NCBI GenBank assembly: GCA_039105265.1
Contig: JAPFFF010000015.1
Location: forward strand, 1,612,001 to 1,676,000
DNA length: 64,000 nt
Direction: 5' to 3'
DNA from: Tritrichomonas musculus
Taxonomy: Eukaryota; Parabasalia; Tritrichomonadida; Tritrichomonadidae
The notes beneath the pieces were generated by a model, which saw nothing but the letters and a program-made list of their open reading frames with translations, made no database searches and was not told the DNA's origin. Both the position numbers and the translations under genes were made by a program. Shown here piece after piece: positions 39,823 through 50,900 of the stretch. Numbering within the stretch: position 1 is the first letter of the stretch; each line of letters begins with the position of its first letter.

Positions 39823-42438
39823 ATTACTATACTTCCTTTCTTGGTCTTTTATTACACCTTTATAGGGGATGCTACTCGAAAAGGTAGCCAGTTATTAACC
39901 TTGAGTGACTTAGATAACTATGTACAGACAGGTCATTTATTTAATGAGGTCGAAGGTTTACCAGAAGTTGATATTAAAAATAAAAATATACAGTATGTAT
40001 CATTTGAGTCTTCAACAACAACTTACAATATCCTGAAGTTTGTTAATTTGCCTGAAGACTTCATGAATAAGCTCAACGAAATAAAAACCCAGACTAATAT
40101 ATTTAAGATAGTATTGAGGAAGAATATAGTATATGATACAAGTGGTAATTTAGTTAAGGAGTTCTACATATATGTTAAGGATGGTCAAGTATATTCTCCT
40201 TTGATAACTAAAAGTAGTAATGGATGCAGTATAAATAATAGTACCATTATGGGATATATGAATATAGCTTTTGATAGTAAACTAGACTTCAACCCATATA
40301 CCTTGTGGCTGAATGGGGAGTTGAGCATAATGAATGAATATATAACAGATTCTTTACAGACAGAGAAGGCAATAAAGTGTTCTATAATAAAAGCTGATAA
40401 TGCATTAAGTTTACGTAAGAGTGATGTACTATACTTATATAAGCCTACATCAACTAGTCAGGTTGTGATCGATAACAAGAAGTATTGGTTACTTCAATGG
40501 AACATAGATACAGGATATACTATACCTAATGACTTAGAGTTTAGGTTTAATGAGTATTGTTTTGGTAATAAGTGGTTTTTATCATGGGATGGTACAAAAT
40601 GGGTAGGTGATAACATACAAGGTCATATCAATGGTAGATTAGTTAATGGATTAAATAAGGAGAATGAGTATGGTGAAGATGGTACCTACATACAAGTCAA
40701 GAGGAGTGAGAGGAACATGAAACTGATTAATAAGCCTAATGACTACTCTCCTGATAACCTACTACATTACATGATTCATGGAGGTAAGTGCAAAATAGAC
40801 TGTTTTGTAAAATTAAAGACAGGGGAGATAGAACCTTTTTCGAAATATGGTCTAGGATATCAAACAAGTCAAGGAGGTACAAAAGATGGATATGATATAG
40901 AAGCAATAAGGTGCTATAAGATGAATAATGCGACTAATAAATTAGAAACTAGTGCTATTGATGAACTCTACCTTGATATTACCCTTGAAGGTTCTAAAAA
41001 TGCAAATAGGTTCTCAGTTCGACCTACTGGAAAAGAAGGCAATGGAGGAGACAAGGTATGGTTGTTCTTACATGGAGTACTTGATTCATGTGAACAGCTT
41101 GAATATACATATGCAGCTTTGACTACTAATGACTCAAGGGATATTAAGATATATTTAGCTGATGAATATGTTGACCCAATAGATGAGGTTCATTGGGATT
41201 CAACTACTAACCCATTCGAGTATATCATTAAGCAGCAATTTTATGAAGTATCCCCAAATCCTAATGGGGCAACAACCTTATATACTGATTATAATATTAC
41301 CTCCTCTAAGATAATTACAGCTGATAATATTACTACTATGAGGAGTGATTTAAACTTAGTTACCAACAATGTAGATGTTATTAGCTATGATGTTAACGAA
41401 ATGAACACTGTTATGGAAAGCTTAAAAGGTAGAGTATCAAGGACTGAACAAGTTACTCAACATCTGGAGGATGATGTAGATAATTTGCGTATAGTCTCAT
41501 GGACAGCATTAGCTTTTGGAGTTGCAGGTACTGCAGGGTCAATAGGTTCTATTGGTATGCAGCTATTTCCAGATGGTATAAGCTTTCCTACCATAAAAGG
41601 TGGAGGATTCCTTAAAAGGTTATTCTCTCATAAGTCAACCAAAGGTATGAGTGATTTGGTAAGAAATAGCATTAACTTCATGTCAGGTACTACAGCAAGA
41701 AGCATAACCAAAGATATAACACCTATCATTACCTGGTGTGAGGAAGAGTATAAGCAACTAGATGAACTACCTTTTACTGATGAGAATGATAACCCTGATA
41801 CTGGAACCTTGACATTAAGTGGTGCTATGGATATCAGCAATATGTTTAGGGACTCACTCAAGCCTTGTTTCAAGTTGTTAGCTGAGAAGGTCAATGAGCT
41901 AGAGGCTGAGTTTGATAATTACCCTACTGTGGATGAAGCTAATGAAGGTCTAGATGTACTTATACGTAGGATAGAGACATTAGAGGGTGAAAATATCGCA
42001 TTAAAAGATACTATAGCAGCAATGGAAGCTAGGTTAACTGCATTAGAAGAGAAAAATGACCCAGATAGTGAATGGAAAGCATATTATACAGGATTTACTG
42101 ATGTCACTGATGAATATAATAGGTATTTTCTATTCTCTTATTTTACAAGTGAGAAACACATAATTATTGATAATTTAGATAATGATCCAACAGGTGATAA
42201 TGAACCTGTTCCAGATGGGGAGTACTTATTGATATTCAAGGACAAGACTCAAAAGCTACATTTTATTAGATTTATATCAACTGAATGGTCTGACCCTCAA
42301 CAAATAAAATCATATTTGGATGAAATATACTTTAAAGACACTAACCCACCTTCTGGTGCTTATGATATATATAATATTGAGTTAGATTGTGATGAATGTT
42401 CTATGATTTGTTTCGATGCTATATATATGAAGAAATAA
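39814..42438 (+). CDS. Virus-like structural/fibre-type protein of the Maverick-like fossil
   Basis: An 874-codon frame whose first five codons lie in flanking DNA, so the natural start is unclear. The first ~530 residues are beta-rich with Trp/Gly/Tyr-rich segments (WLLQWNIDTGY, WFLSWDGTKWVG), like a viral surface or capsid-associated protein. A coiled coil (~535-570, TMESLKGRVSRTEQV) is followed by a hydrophobic glycine-rich segment (~575-600, WTALAFGVAGTAGSIGSIGM), a second coiled coil (~710-750, ETLEGENIALKDTIAAMEAR), and a Cys-containing C-terminal domain. Similar conserved hypothetical proteins are associated with trichomonad Mavericks; that link is from memory and unverified. It is treated here as a fossil gene. 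Confidence 0.55.
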   Translation: MMEITILPFLVFYYTFIGDATRKGSQLLTLSDLDNYVQTGHLFNEVEGLPEVDIKNKNIQYVSFESSTTTYNILKFVNLPEDFMNKLNEIKTQTNIFKIVLRKNIVYDTSGNLVKEFYIYVKDGQVYSPLITKSSNGCSINNSTIMGYMNIAFDSKLDFNPYTLWLNGELSIMNEYITDSLQTEKAIKCSIIKADNALSLRKSDVLYLYKPTSTSQVVIDNKKYWLLQWNIDTGYTIPNDLEFRFNEYCFGNKWFLSWDGTKWVGDNIQGHINGRLVNGLNKENEYGEDGTYIQVKRSERNMKLINKPNDYSPDNLLHYMIHGGKCKIDCFVKLKTGEIEPFSKYGLGYQTSQGGTKDGYDIEAIRCYKMNNATNKLETSAIDELYLDITLEGSKNANRFSVRPTGKEGNGGDKVWLFLHGVLDSCEQLEYTYAALTTNDSRDIKIYLADEYVDPIDEVHWDSTTNPFEYIIKQQFYEVSPNPNGATTLYTDYNITSSKIITADNITTMRSDLNLVTNNVDVISYDVNEMNTVMESLKGRVSRTEQVTQHLEDDVDNLRIVSWTALAFGVAGTAGSIGSIGMQLFPDGISFPTIKGGGFLKRLFSHKSTKGMSDLVRNSINFMSGTTARSITKDITPIITWCEEEYKQLDELPFTDENDNPDTGTLTLSGAMDISNMFRDSLKPCFKLLAEKVNELEAEFDNYPTVDEANEGLDVLIRRIETLEGENIALKDTIAAMEARLTALEEKNDPDSEWKAYYTGFTDVTDEYNRYFLFSYFTSEKHIIIDNLDNDPTGDNEPVPDGEYLLIFKDKTQKLHFIRFISTEWSDPQQIKSYLDEIYFKDTNPPSGAYDIYNIELDCDECSMICFDAIYMKK
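39823..39828. repeat. 6-bp target duplication ATTACT, left
   Basis: ATTACT here and at 42732-42737 flank the inserted element. Removing the insert and one copy leaves the interrupted transposon's frame continuous across the join, which supports a true duplication. Confidence 0.6.
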
Positions 42439-42460
42439 GTACGAGATTCTCGGGCAGGTA

Positions 42461-42520
42461 CCTGTGCCGTTTCATAGATGGGCGGTTGTGGGGTGGGGCC
42501 CCTGTGCCGTTTCATTGATG
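42461..42520 (+). repeat. GC-rich 40-bp-period direct repeat
   Basis: CCTGTGCCGTTTCATNGATG occurs at 42461-42480 and 42501-42520, with G-rich spacer (GGGGTGGGGCCC). This is the most GC-rich stretch of the window and lies in the non-coding tail of the virus-like fragment. Confidence 0.75.
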
Positions 42521-42542
42521 GTGGACAGTAGTGAGAACAAGA

Positions 42543-42604
42543 ATATTTTTTTCTTTTTTTCTTTTTTCTTTTCTTTTCTTTTTCTTTTCTTTTCTTTTTC
42601 TTTT
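42543..42604 (+). repeat. CTTTT-type polypyrimidine tract
   Basis: About 60 bases of T and C in CTTTT/CTTTTT units. An antisense Lys/Arg ORF across it is spurious. Confidence 0.8.
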
Positions 42605-42731
42605 ATGACGAGTTCGTGTTGACGGTGTGGGTGCCAGCCCCAGCGGAAACCGACTCGTATATACTACTGTTTTCCAGCTGATCTGCGTGAAGGGATATTT
42701 TCCTGCTGAAGCGCTCACGGACTAATTTACC

Positions 42732-42737
42732 ATTACT
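42732..42737. repeat. 6-bp target duplication ATTACT, right
   Basis: Second copy of the ATTACT flank of the 2.9-kb insert. Confidence 0.6.
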
Positions 42738-42872
42738 GGTCTGTATCAATCACAAAATTGCTTTCTACCATAATTTTGTCCATCTCATATTCTATGTTGA
42801 ATCTTTTATCAAAGATGATCAATTCACTCTTGGTGAGGGCTTTTTCTTTTTTGATTAAATTGCAACAGTAAA
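42738..42872 (-). pseudogene. DDE transposase relic, N-terminal part (other side of insertion)
   Basis: The minus strand reads KKEKALTKSELIIFDKRFNI then MDKIMVESNFVIDTDQ, ending at a TAA that overlaps the ATTACT duplication. It is in phase with the catalytic portion at 39822 once the inserted block is discounted. It is the upstream piece of the same plain DNA transposon. Confidence 0.55.
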
Positions 42873-42999
42873 ATTATATGAGTATATAAAGTGTTACATA
42901 GAGGCCTTTCAAACTTTTTGTTTGAAAGTGATCAAAGAACTTCTCTGATGGCACTTTTTGATGAAAAAATAAAACACTTTTTATGCCTGTATCTTTGAT

Positions 43000-43680
43000 T
43001 TAATAATCTCGAATTTGACGACTACTCATACGCGGTTGAAACTGTAAAAATTGTTCAACACAACAAGAATATTATAATGTAGTTAGGTTGTATTCAGAAA
43101 ATTTTTCTTATGTTATTGATAAAGATAAAATCAAGTTGAGAGAATATAATCTTTCAAAAGTTTTCTTTCAATTCACTGCCTGTTTTATACAGTAAAAGAA
43201 GAAAAACTCTGGGAAAAGATATCAATACTTAAAACCATTCCATATAAGCTTCCTTCAACAATTAATTCATTGGCGTCCAATCATGGACAACTCAATTCTA
43301 AAACTCCTTGCCTTAGCAATTTCTGGGATGCAATGAACAGACTTGCCACAAATTTTATTTCAAAATGTTTTGGCATTCAAGATCATGTTTCACCCAATTA
43401 TTCATATGAAAAGAAGAAAACTCTCAGCTTAGAAGAAAAAAGAATGAGTGATGAAATAAAATTCTATAACACTTCAGATGATCAATGCAGCTGTAGTGGA
43501 ATTAAATTGTTAAGTGAAATATATGGTATTGATTTTACATGTGTCCATCTATTATATTTGGGGACTGATTTCACTGATTGCCCAAAGTTCAATATAATGG
43601 TTACACCGCAATGGGACATTTTGGTTGTTGATATTTCTCCATTAGAAGATGATAAAGCTTCAACTGTTTTTGCTGTTTAA
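43000..43680 (+). pseudogene. Broken host-type gene fragment, unrecognised
   Basis: From 43160 to the TAA at 43680 one frame reads KEEKLWEKISILKTIPYKLP, then WDAMNRLATNFISKCFGI, then TVFAV at the end, ~170 codons with no ATG start (the only start nearby is TTG 43270). Just upstream, protein-like text continues in other frames (FDDYSYAVETVKIVQHNKN near 43010, SENFSYVIDKDKIKLREYNL near 43100), separated by a stop and frame changes. So this is the decayed tail of a longer gene. No family is recognised. The Cys cluster SDDQCSCSGIK is the only notable motif. Confidence 0.5.
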
Positions 43681-44885
43681 AAACAAAATAAAGATTAAGA
43701 TATCATTAATATGATTCAAATGCTATTTTTTTGTTTTAATTTGTAAAATTTAGGCTAATTCACTTTGTTATCCTTAGATATACTAAATCAACAAGCATTA
43801 AGGCTTTCAATCCCAATATTATTTAACATTTTTCATTTTCTTTGAAAATAAGCACTTCTAGATTACTTATTTTGTATATTTAAGAATCCCAGGTTGATCT
43901 TTTAATTGACTTGCTTGCATGAATAAACAAGCCATTTGGGAAAACCAACGTTTTCATTTTAATACAAAAGAATCACTACTATATACTCAACTCTTTGGCT
44001 CTTTGAACTTCTTGTATGGTATAAAGATTGGGCCAATTTTTTTCATATATATGAAAGTATGAGATTCCATAGCTCAGATTCACCATACTTTCTTAGCTTC
44101 TCCTCCTCTTCACTACTGCTTCGTTCGACTTATATATATAAAAATACTGTGAAGAACAATGAGCATAAAATCTCTTGAGTTTTTTTTTTATTTGAATGGT
44201 AAAAAATTGAGAAAAGGGTCTGTTGACAAAATTGGGAAAAGTGTCTGCTAGAATACCACTTTTTCTGATCGAACTTTTTGAAACCACATTCAAAAAGTTA
44301 CGATTTTTTCTTTAGAATGTTTGCAAATAGCATAAAAAGCTGTTAATTATTTAAATAAGTATGTAATTTTATAAGCAACTAAAACCTGAACCTCTGTAAA
44401 ATAAAATTTTGAATAAAGTAACGGGATTAAGTGGTCCAGATTTTGGAAGGAATGCATATAAAACCTGACGGAATAATTTTACATAAAACCTGTTGATGAA
44501 ATTTTGGAATTACTACCCTTATTAAGCGTCGCTTGGGATATTAGTATCATAATTCAAACTTGTGATTTTATTTCATCATTAAACTTTGTTTTATAATTTT
44601 CGCGGTGAACATACAGTTTCTAAGAATTTATTTCAAATATTGAATGATTTATTTTTTACCTGCGAAAAATAAAAAACAAAGTTTATTTTATTATATCCGT
44701 GCTGTAATTTTTTTTTTGCTTTGAGAATCTTAAAACTAAAAAAAAAAATGGTAATAATAAAAAACAAAGAAAGGGCTTTCTCTTTAATGAAAAGAGAAAT
44801 AAAAATGCTTGAAAGCGTGCTTTTAATCTTGTATATAAATAATAAATATATTAATTATCAATAACAGATAATGTAAGATAACTAA
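43681..44885. other. 1.2-kb intergenic; carries two copies of the AAAACCTG repeat
   Basis: AT-rich. At 44458-44505 ATAAAACCTGACGGAATAATTTTACAT is followed by ATAAAACCTGTTGATGAAATTTT, matching the unit of the tandem array at 52119-52318. No gene seen; the 66-codon minus ORF at 44093-44293 starts at a non-ATG and lacks family features. Confidence 0.45.
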
Positions 44886-45440
44886 TTACTCGACTTTTTT
44901 GTCTATAATTTCCCCACAATCAGCTATTACGCATCGAGCAAGAGGGGTTCCATTATTTGTTCCCTGCTTCTCTATTTCTTTAACAACATCCATTCCTTCA
45001 ATTACTTGTCCAAATACAACATGATGACCATCAAGCCAAGGGCATGGTACAGTAGTGATGAAAAATTGACTTCCATTTGTGTTTGGTCCTGCATTCGCCA
45101 TTGAAAGAAGACCTGGTATTTGATGAGGTAAATCAAACGATTCATCATCAAAACGACGACCATATATTGATTCTCCACCTCTTCCATTTCCATCAGTAAA
45201 ATCTCCTCCTTGGATCATAAAGTTAGGAATAATTCTGTGAAATGTAGAACCTTTGTAATGCAAATTTTTACCGCTTATTTCACTTACTCCTTTTTCGCCA
45301 GTGCATAATGCTCGGAAATTTTCAACTGTTTTGGGAACAAAATCTTTAAAAAGACGAAACACTATTCTGCCTATCTTTTTTTCATCAATTTCAATATCGA
45401 AAAATGTGCGAGGACGAATGATTGGGGTTTTCGTAGACAT
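44886..45440 (-). CDS. Cyclophilin-type peptidyl-prolyl cis-trans isomerase
   Basis: 184 residues from ATG 45440; the two extra codons upstream begin at TTG. Cyclophilin fold throughout: [28 protein letters not shown], and the active-site [16 protein letters not shown] with Arg69, Phe74 and Gln77, then [27 protein letters not shown] with Trp135 and His140. Trp135 predicts cyclosporin binding. No signal peptide or organelle signal is obvious, so a cytosolic/nuclear folding enzyme is expected. Length is slightly above CypA (165) owing to a short N-terminal lead. All catalytic residues are present. Confidence 0.97.
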   Translation of the reverse strand: MSTKTPIIRPRTFFDIEIDEKKIGRIVFRLFKDFVPKTVENFRALCTGEKGVSEISGKNLHYKGSTFHRIIPNFMIQGGDFTDGNGRGGESIYGRRFDDESFDLPHQIPGLLSMANAGPNTNGSQFFITTVPCPWLDGHHVVFGQVIEGMDVVKEIEKQGTNNGTPLARCVIADCGEIIDKKVE

Positions 45441-45663
45441 TCCCAAAATATTTCAACGCTAATTCAAAAAGTTAGTAAAACTTTAAAGGGGCCGTCTGGA
45501 CACTTTTTCAGTTGATTTTATTTTATAAAATAAATATTATATAGCATCTTGCTAATGACACCTCACAGCCCAATTTCCAATTGTATTAATAATTCTATTT
45601 TATTTTTCTAACAAAATAATAAAATCTATAACATTATAAACAAATATATCATATTAAAGAAAA
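45441..45663. other. Short AT-rich spacer
   Basis: Separates cyclophilin from the upstream minus-strand gene; no motif recognised. Confidence 0.4.
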
Positions 45664-47541
45664 TCAATGAATATTCACAAATTGGCTGAGGAATTGCATT
45701 GTACGATCACCTTCACAATCATCATGAAGATCAAAATCATCTATAAAAACAGATAAAATCTGATTTACAATTCTTTCATTGCCATTCTCCAAAAAATCAT
45801 GCAAAAATTGAAAAAGATCAGCTGTTAATGGATGATTTCTCATAATCATGTCAATAATAAAGGGAACATTTTCATTCCAGAAAGAAACAACAGCATCATC
45901 TTCATAGCAAAGAATTGAAATTTCATAAATAACCTTTAATGCAAGCTTGGAATCAATATTTGGTACATTACAAATAGATTGATTATTTTCACCATCATCA
46001 TCCTCTAGATTGTAACTTTGGTATAGGTTAGAAAATATTTGATCAAAGATAGCAGATAATGTTCGTAAATCCAAAAAAAGCCCAATGATTTTTTGATCCA
46101 TACTATGAATTGCTTGTAAAGTCAAAGCGCAGACAGCTTCATAATACTGATTAATAAAAGATGCAATACTTCTATGCATTACTAATGGCGTTATTTCTTC
46201 TTTGTTTGAAATAAACCATAAAAATACGTGACTTATGAATATATTAGCTTTATTTAATTTTTCTATTTCATCATTATTTAATTTTTCAATTTCGTCATTA
46301 TTTAAATTTGAATACGATGAAAAAATAGTTTTAAGAACCATTTCTATTCTGTATTCTTCGGCATTATTATCATTATTTTCATTACCATCTGTAGGTACAA
46401 TGATGTTTTGATATGCATCATTGAAACTATTTTCAAAATCAGCAAAATCATCAACACCACTTTTTTTGTAGATATCAAAAAGAACTTTAATCGTAATATA
46501 TTTTTTGCATTTTTCAGAATTCTTGAAAAGTCTAATTGGAAAATAAGGATTTGATGAAGGGAAAATTGGGCATTCAATAACTTGTTTAATGAATATATCA
46601 TCAAAATAATCTGCATTTGGAAGAATTAGTAATGAGAAGTATGGGAAAAAACTATCTTTTTGCTTTTTGATATTAAGTTGATCAAAAATTTCTTTTATTT
46701 TTGGAATAAAGTCCACAACATTGTATTTTATTTTTGGGTTGCTATTGTTGAAAGTGAAAGTCCTTTTTAATATTAAGAAAATTATAGAATCAATATTCAA
46801 GTGTTGAAAGCGAGAATCGATGACAACTTTTTCATCTAAATGATCGCCTATATCACTAATATCTCTTGATCTAAAAATGGAAATTGCTAATTTATTTTCA
46901 AAGTCATATGCAATAAATTTTCTATTTTCAAGTCTTTTGAAAATTTCATTTGGATGTTTCGCAAATCGAATGATTAACGCGTCTGCAAAATTATTTAAAC
47001 TTTTGGTAGATAAATAATCAAGAGTTGAATCTATGTTAATATCAATAAACTGTGATTTCGATAAAGGTTCTATTGGGGTATGAGAAAATACAATTTCAAA
47101 TATACACTGATTGATTGGAGCCAATTTATTATTGATACCTTCTTTTTCTTTTTGATCAACTTCTTTCGAGTCTTTAACAATACTGGGCTGATTAAGTTTT
47201 GACCAATCTTTTTTCGTGAGTTCTTCGTTTAAATAATTATGAAAAGTGGTGAAACTGTCACATGGGGTGAGATTCCAGAGATAAAGTGCTGAAAGAAGCG
47301 AATCGAGGAGGTATGGCGATTCTTGAACAGAACAAAAAATACAATCAATTGCTGCGCTTTTGTCAATATCTGATTTATTTACAAGTATTGAATAAACAAA
47401 ATTTTTGAAAACCTCAAATATTCGGCTTGGTGTGGTGCACTCCGAATAAAGAATATCGAAAAAATTGTCAGGCAATTTTTTTTGTTTTTCTAATAAAACT
47501 TGTTTAAGTTGCTTTGTGATTTGCTTATAACTTGCCTTCAT
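45664..47541 (-). CDS. Unrecognised helical protein, 625 residues
   Basis: The frame from ATG 47541 is open for 625 codons with host-like codon use, so the gene is real. The protein is almost entirely predicted helix with hydrophobic periodicity of ~35-45 residues, an armadillo/HEAT-like texture. An NNDEIEKL octapeptide is duplicated in tandem (about residues 406-421), and Asp/Asn-rich loops are present. No signal peptide, TM segment, zinc site or catalytic motif is seen. The C-terminus ends in DDCEGDRTMQFLSQFVNIH. It could be a nuclear-transport, SAPS-type (phosphatase regulatory) or other repeat scaffold, but none is supported strongly enough to name. Confidence 0.85.
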   Translation of the reverse strand: MKASYKQITKQLKQVLLEKQKKLPDNFFDILYSECTTPSRIFEVFKNFVYSILVNKSDIDKSAAIDCIFCSVQESPYLLDSLLSALYLWNLTPCDSFTTFHNYLNEELTKKDWSKLNQPSIVKDSKEVDQKEKEGINNKLAPINQCIFEIVFSHTPIEPLSKSQFIDINIDSTLDYLSTKSLNNFADALIIRFAKHPNEIFKRLENRKFIAYDFENKLAISIFRSRDISDIGDHLDEKVVIDSRFQHLNIDSIIFLILKRTFTFNNSNPKIKYNVVDFIPKIKEIFDQLNIKKQKDSFFPYFSLLILPNADYFDDIFIKQVIECPIFPSSNPYFPIRLFKNSEKCKKYITIKVLFDIYKKSGVDDFADFENSFNDAYQNIIVPTDGNENNDNNAEEYRIEMVLKTIFSSYSNLNNDEIEKLNNDEIEKLNKANIFISHVFLWFISNKEEITPLVMHRSIASFINQYYEAVCALTLQAIHSMDQKIIGLFLDLRTLSAIFDQIFSNLYQSYNLEDDDGENNQSICNVPNIDSKLALKVIYEISILCYEDDAVVSFWNENVPFIIDMIMRNHPLTADLFQFLHDFLENGNERIVNQILSVFIDDFDLHDDCEGDRTMQFLSQFVNIH

Positions 47542-47576
47542 TTGAAAATTGATTCATGGACAAATATGCATTCAAA

Positions 47577-47635
47577 AAAATCAGGAATTCCGATGATTAT
47601 GAGAAAAAAGGTTAATCATCGAAATTCCTGATTTT
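47577..47635. repeat. Strong 23-bp inverted repeat (13-nt loop)
   Basis: Arms at 47577-47599 (AAAATCAGGAATTCCGATGA and on) and 47613-47635 pair over 23 bp with one mismatch. It stands 36 bp upstream of the 625-residue gene's ATG and ~350 bp downstream of the IFT140 stop, in otherwise simple AT DNA. It could be a 5' regulatory hairpin or a relic of a small foldback element. Confidence 0.8.
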
Positions 47636-47641
47636 CTCCTC

Positions 47642-47983
47642 CTTTTCGCTCCATCTTCCTATGAAAGGTACACATATTGCACTTTTGATTGATGTAAATA
47701 GATTTTATTGAGAAAACTCAATGACTAAAATGATATTATTCGTTTTCTTTTTTCTTTTTTTTTTTATTAATACATGAATATTTTCAATGAACTTACTTAA
47801 CTAAAATAATTAAATATTAAATATTTCAATCGTATTTTTCACTCCAATCGAATCTAATGATGATAAATTATCAAAAAGATTAATGCTTCATATGAACGTT
47901 TTGAAATGTAAACAAAAAATATTTATTAAAATATGTAATATATATATAAAATTAAAATTTCATGATAAGGATGATATTATATT
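47642..47983. other. Intergenic AT-rich
   Basis: T-run at 47745-47765; nothing else recognised between the hairpin and the IFT140 3' end. Confidence 0.4.
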
Positions 47984-50900
47984 TCAATCATCATTCCCTT
48001 CTTCAACGTCGCCATCATCAATATCATCAATATCACCATCATCTACTTCATCGTATTGGCCATCTTCATCGTCATTATCATGCTCAGTTGGCACATAAGT
48101 TTGGCCAACAGCAGCATAAATTTTCTTTATAGATTCTTCATCTAAGAAATAAGATAAATCTGAACCATTTTGTCTTAATTCTTCGAGTATTTGATAAGCA
48201 GTTTTCATATTACCTTGAACTACACATGCTTGAACCATAATCATATAAATATCATCTACTCTTAATACATTTTCTATCTGAGGATTCCGCATTATTTCGG
48301 CACACATACTCATTGATTTCTTAGGATCTGATTTAATTAATTCTTGAGCTTGAAGGTACATTCCTACAAGCTTAATTTTTCTTTGCATATTGGCAATAAC
48401 GTTACTCTTATCTTTGAAGTCAGGCGCATTTGATACAAGTTTATAACCGTTTTGTAATAACTCATAAGCTTTTGAATATTCTTGATATTCGTCAATCTCA
48501 ACTTGAGCTGAAGCTTCAAAGAAGCGACCTAATTTATCTGGTGCCTTTGCTTTTGTATAGAATTGTATAATTTGTCCGTATAATTTATCACCTTCTCTTG
48601 GATTTAAAGTCTGAAGATAGTTCGCGGCCAAAATGAATGTTTGAGGCTTTTTAATTAAGTTTGCAAACTTTATAACCTTTTCTGTATCTCCATAACGAAT
48701 TAATGCTTTCATTGCAGCAAGATGATCTTTAAATTTAATATATAATGTCGCAGCTGTTTGATATTCGCCTTGTTGTTCACAAAGAAGTGCAAATCGTTTC
48801 ATTACTTCAGGATCTGCTTTCAATTCTGAAAGCTCATGAATTACTGATGATTGAAGTTTAATGTTGTGCTTATTACATAGTTCGATAACCTTCTCAAATT
48901 GTTGAGCAAGAGCAAAACATTGTGCTGCTTTTGACCATCTTTGAGATTCAACGAAATACTGTCCACAACGGAGTAAAACGTTTGGATCAGTTTTACTGTT
49001 CAATGTGTCTGAAATCTCATCAAGAGCATCATATTGCTTCATAGCAAAGCATAATGCTAGAGCACGATTCATTCTTCCTGCTCGCGAATATAAAAGAATA
49101 GCGTTTTTAGCTTCTTTTTGAGATTCAAACCATTGAGCTGCTTTGCAGACAAGGCTTGGTGGGGCTGAGAAAGATAAGGCAAGAATATCATCAATCATTT
49201 CATATTGAAGAGCAAAGTCCATTGCTTGAGCAAATTGTCTAGCTCTTCGGAATTGTTCAATAACATCATGCTTGAGCTTGTCAACATCAACTGTAGGCGT
49301 TGCGTTGTCAGGTTTTGAATAATAATCAATTTTTTTAATTAGCATTCGAGCATAAAAGCATATGACTGACCTTTGATTACATTTTTTAACAATTGTTGCT
49401 GCATCATCCCAGCGTCCAATACAGCAATTTAACCGAACAATTTCTCTCTTTGCATGAGCATATTCATAATATTCAATTGCAAGATCAATTTGTCTGTGCG
49501 CTTCATAAAATCGTGCAATCCATAAAAGTAATTTTGGTGGAATTTCAGCTGGAGACCGTTCAGATATGTAGTTAAAAAGTAATCGTAGATCATTCGCTTG
49601 CAAAGCAAGACGAGGGAATTCATCTTGAAGGGTTCCTGCCATTTCATATTTTTCAATAGCTTGAGCTAAATCACCGCGCAATTCTAATGATCGTGCCATT
49701 TGATGTGCAATAACTTTCATATGAATTCTATCAGATGAGCTTGCAATGGTCAACGCTTGCTGCCACTCACCGAGTGAAATGTTTAAATTTGTGAGAAGAT
49801 CAAATCGACGATTTTCTTTAACTAAATTTTTAGCTTCTTCATATAAATTAAGTTGTGTATCAACAACTGTTATTGAAGCAGCTTCATCAGGGTCAGTTTC
49901 TTTTGCTTTATGAAGTAAAAGTGCTGATCCACCATCTTCCATTCTTCCGAAACATAGATCAGCAAGATCAATTCTTCTCATTTGAGCACATGTTTTTGCT
50001 AATGAACACCATGTTGCCTTGTTATCAATACCACGAATGGAGTTGAAGGCTGAATCAATATCACCTGTAGCTAAATGGAAGTTCAATTCCATCAAAGACT
50101 TCTTTGATGCATCATCTGCGTTATCAAGACCTTCAAATTGTGGTAAAACTGCTCCTTGTGGTGGATTAGTATCACCAATTGACTGATTGTAGTAAAATAC
50201 TCTAGGAAGATTTACTGCGCATAAAATTTTGTCATCATCAATTTTCATCGTGGTTTGCCGATAAACATCAAGAGAATCAGCAACAAACATGGGTGATATA
50301 ACGGATCCTGTCATTGTTGATTCATATGATGCTCCATATGGAACAGTTTGTACACAAAGGAGTCTTGGATCTTCTGTGTCCCAATAATGGGAAACAGGAA
50401 CTCTTCCCTCAAATGGAAGAGAAACAGTTTTGTCATATTGTGGCGAATGCAAGAAAAGTTCAGGGTATGGCTTCCAACAACCTTCTTCAAAAACATCAAC
50501 TGATATCGAAACAGCAAAACCGCCGCATGATAAGCTCACTGATTTGATTCGGAAATTCTCGAAAGATGTCTGGAAAATTGTCATAAATTGTTGCTTTGGA
50601 CTTCGCCTTGAAATATCAAATAGATATACATTATAATCCGCGCAAATAACGACCATGAATTTACCATTAATCTCCATGAATTTAGCTTCTGAGTTCCCGA
50701 GGCTTGTGGTTTGTTTAACTGTACCCTGAAGGTTTCGGCACTCTAATGAATTTCCTTTACAATCAAATATTGCTTCACCCCAAATATCAACAAGAAGAGT
50801 ATCGGGGTTGACTCTTGAGAAAGGAACTAATCCACCACTTCTAACAGTAAATATTTCAACAGAGGATGTTTGGGTGACTACGAGAATATAAGCACCACTT

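Larger units (their letters stand above)
39829..42731 (+). mobile_element. Maverick/Polinton-like virus-derived fragment, 2.9 kb, inserted in a DNA transposon
   Basis: This block differs sharply from its surroundings: higher GC, frequent AGG, ACC and GGT codons, one very long frame, and a GC-rich tail (42440-42720). It is flanked by a 6-bp duplication, the size used by Maverick integrases, and sits inside a pogo-type relic. It carries a single structural-protein-like gene and lacks the polymerase, integrase, ATPase and protease of a ~15-20-kb Maverick, so it is an incomplete fossil. No terminal inverted repeats are seen. The gene frame itself looks whole, suggesting a geologically young copy. 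Family assignment is by resemblance and context, not by a diagnostic enzyme. Confidence 0.5.

Noticed and set aside
42512-42718. Minus-strand Lys/Arg-rich ORF
   Set aside because: Antisense of the CTTTT tract with a non-ATG start.
39829-42731. LINE-type 5'-truncated insertion as the explanation for the 2.9-kb block
   Set aside because: There is a short target duplication but no poly-A tail, reverse transcriptase or endonuclease sequence; composition and gene type fit a Maverick-like fragment better.
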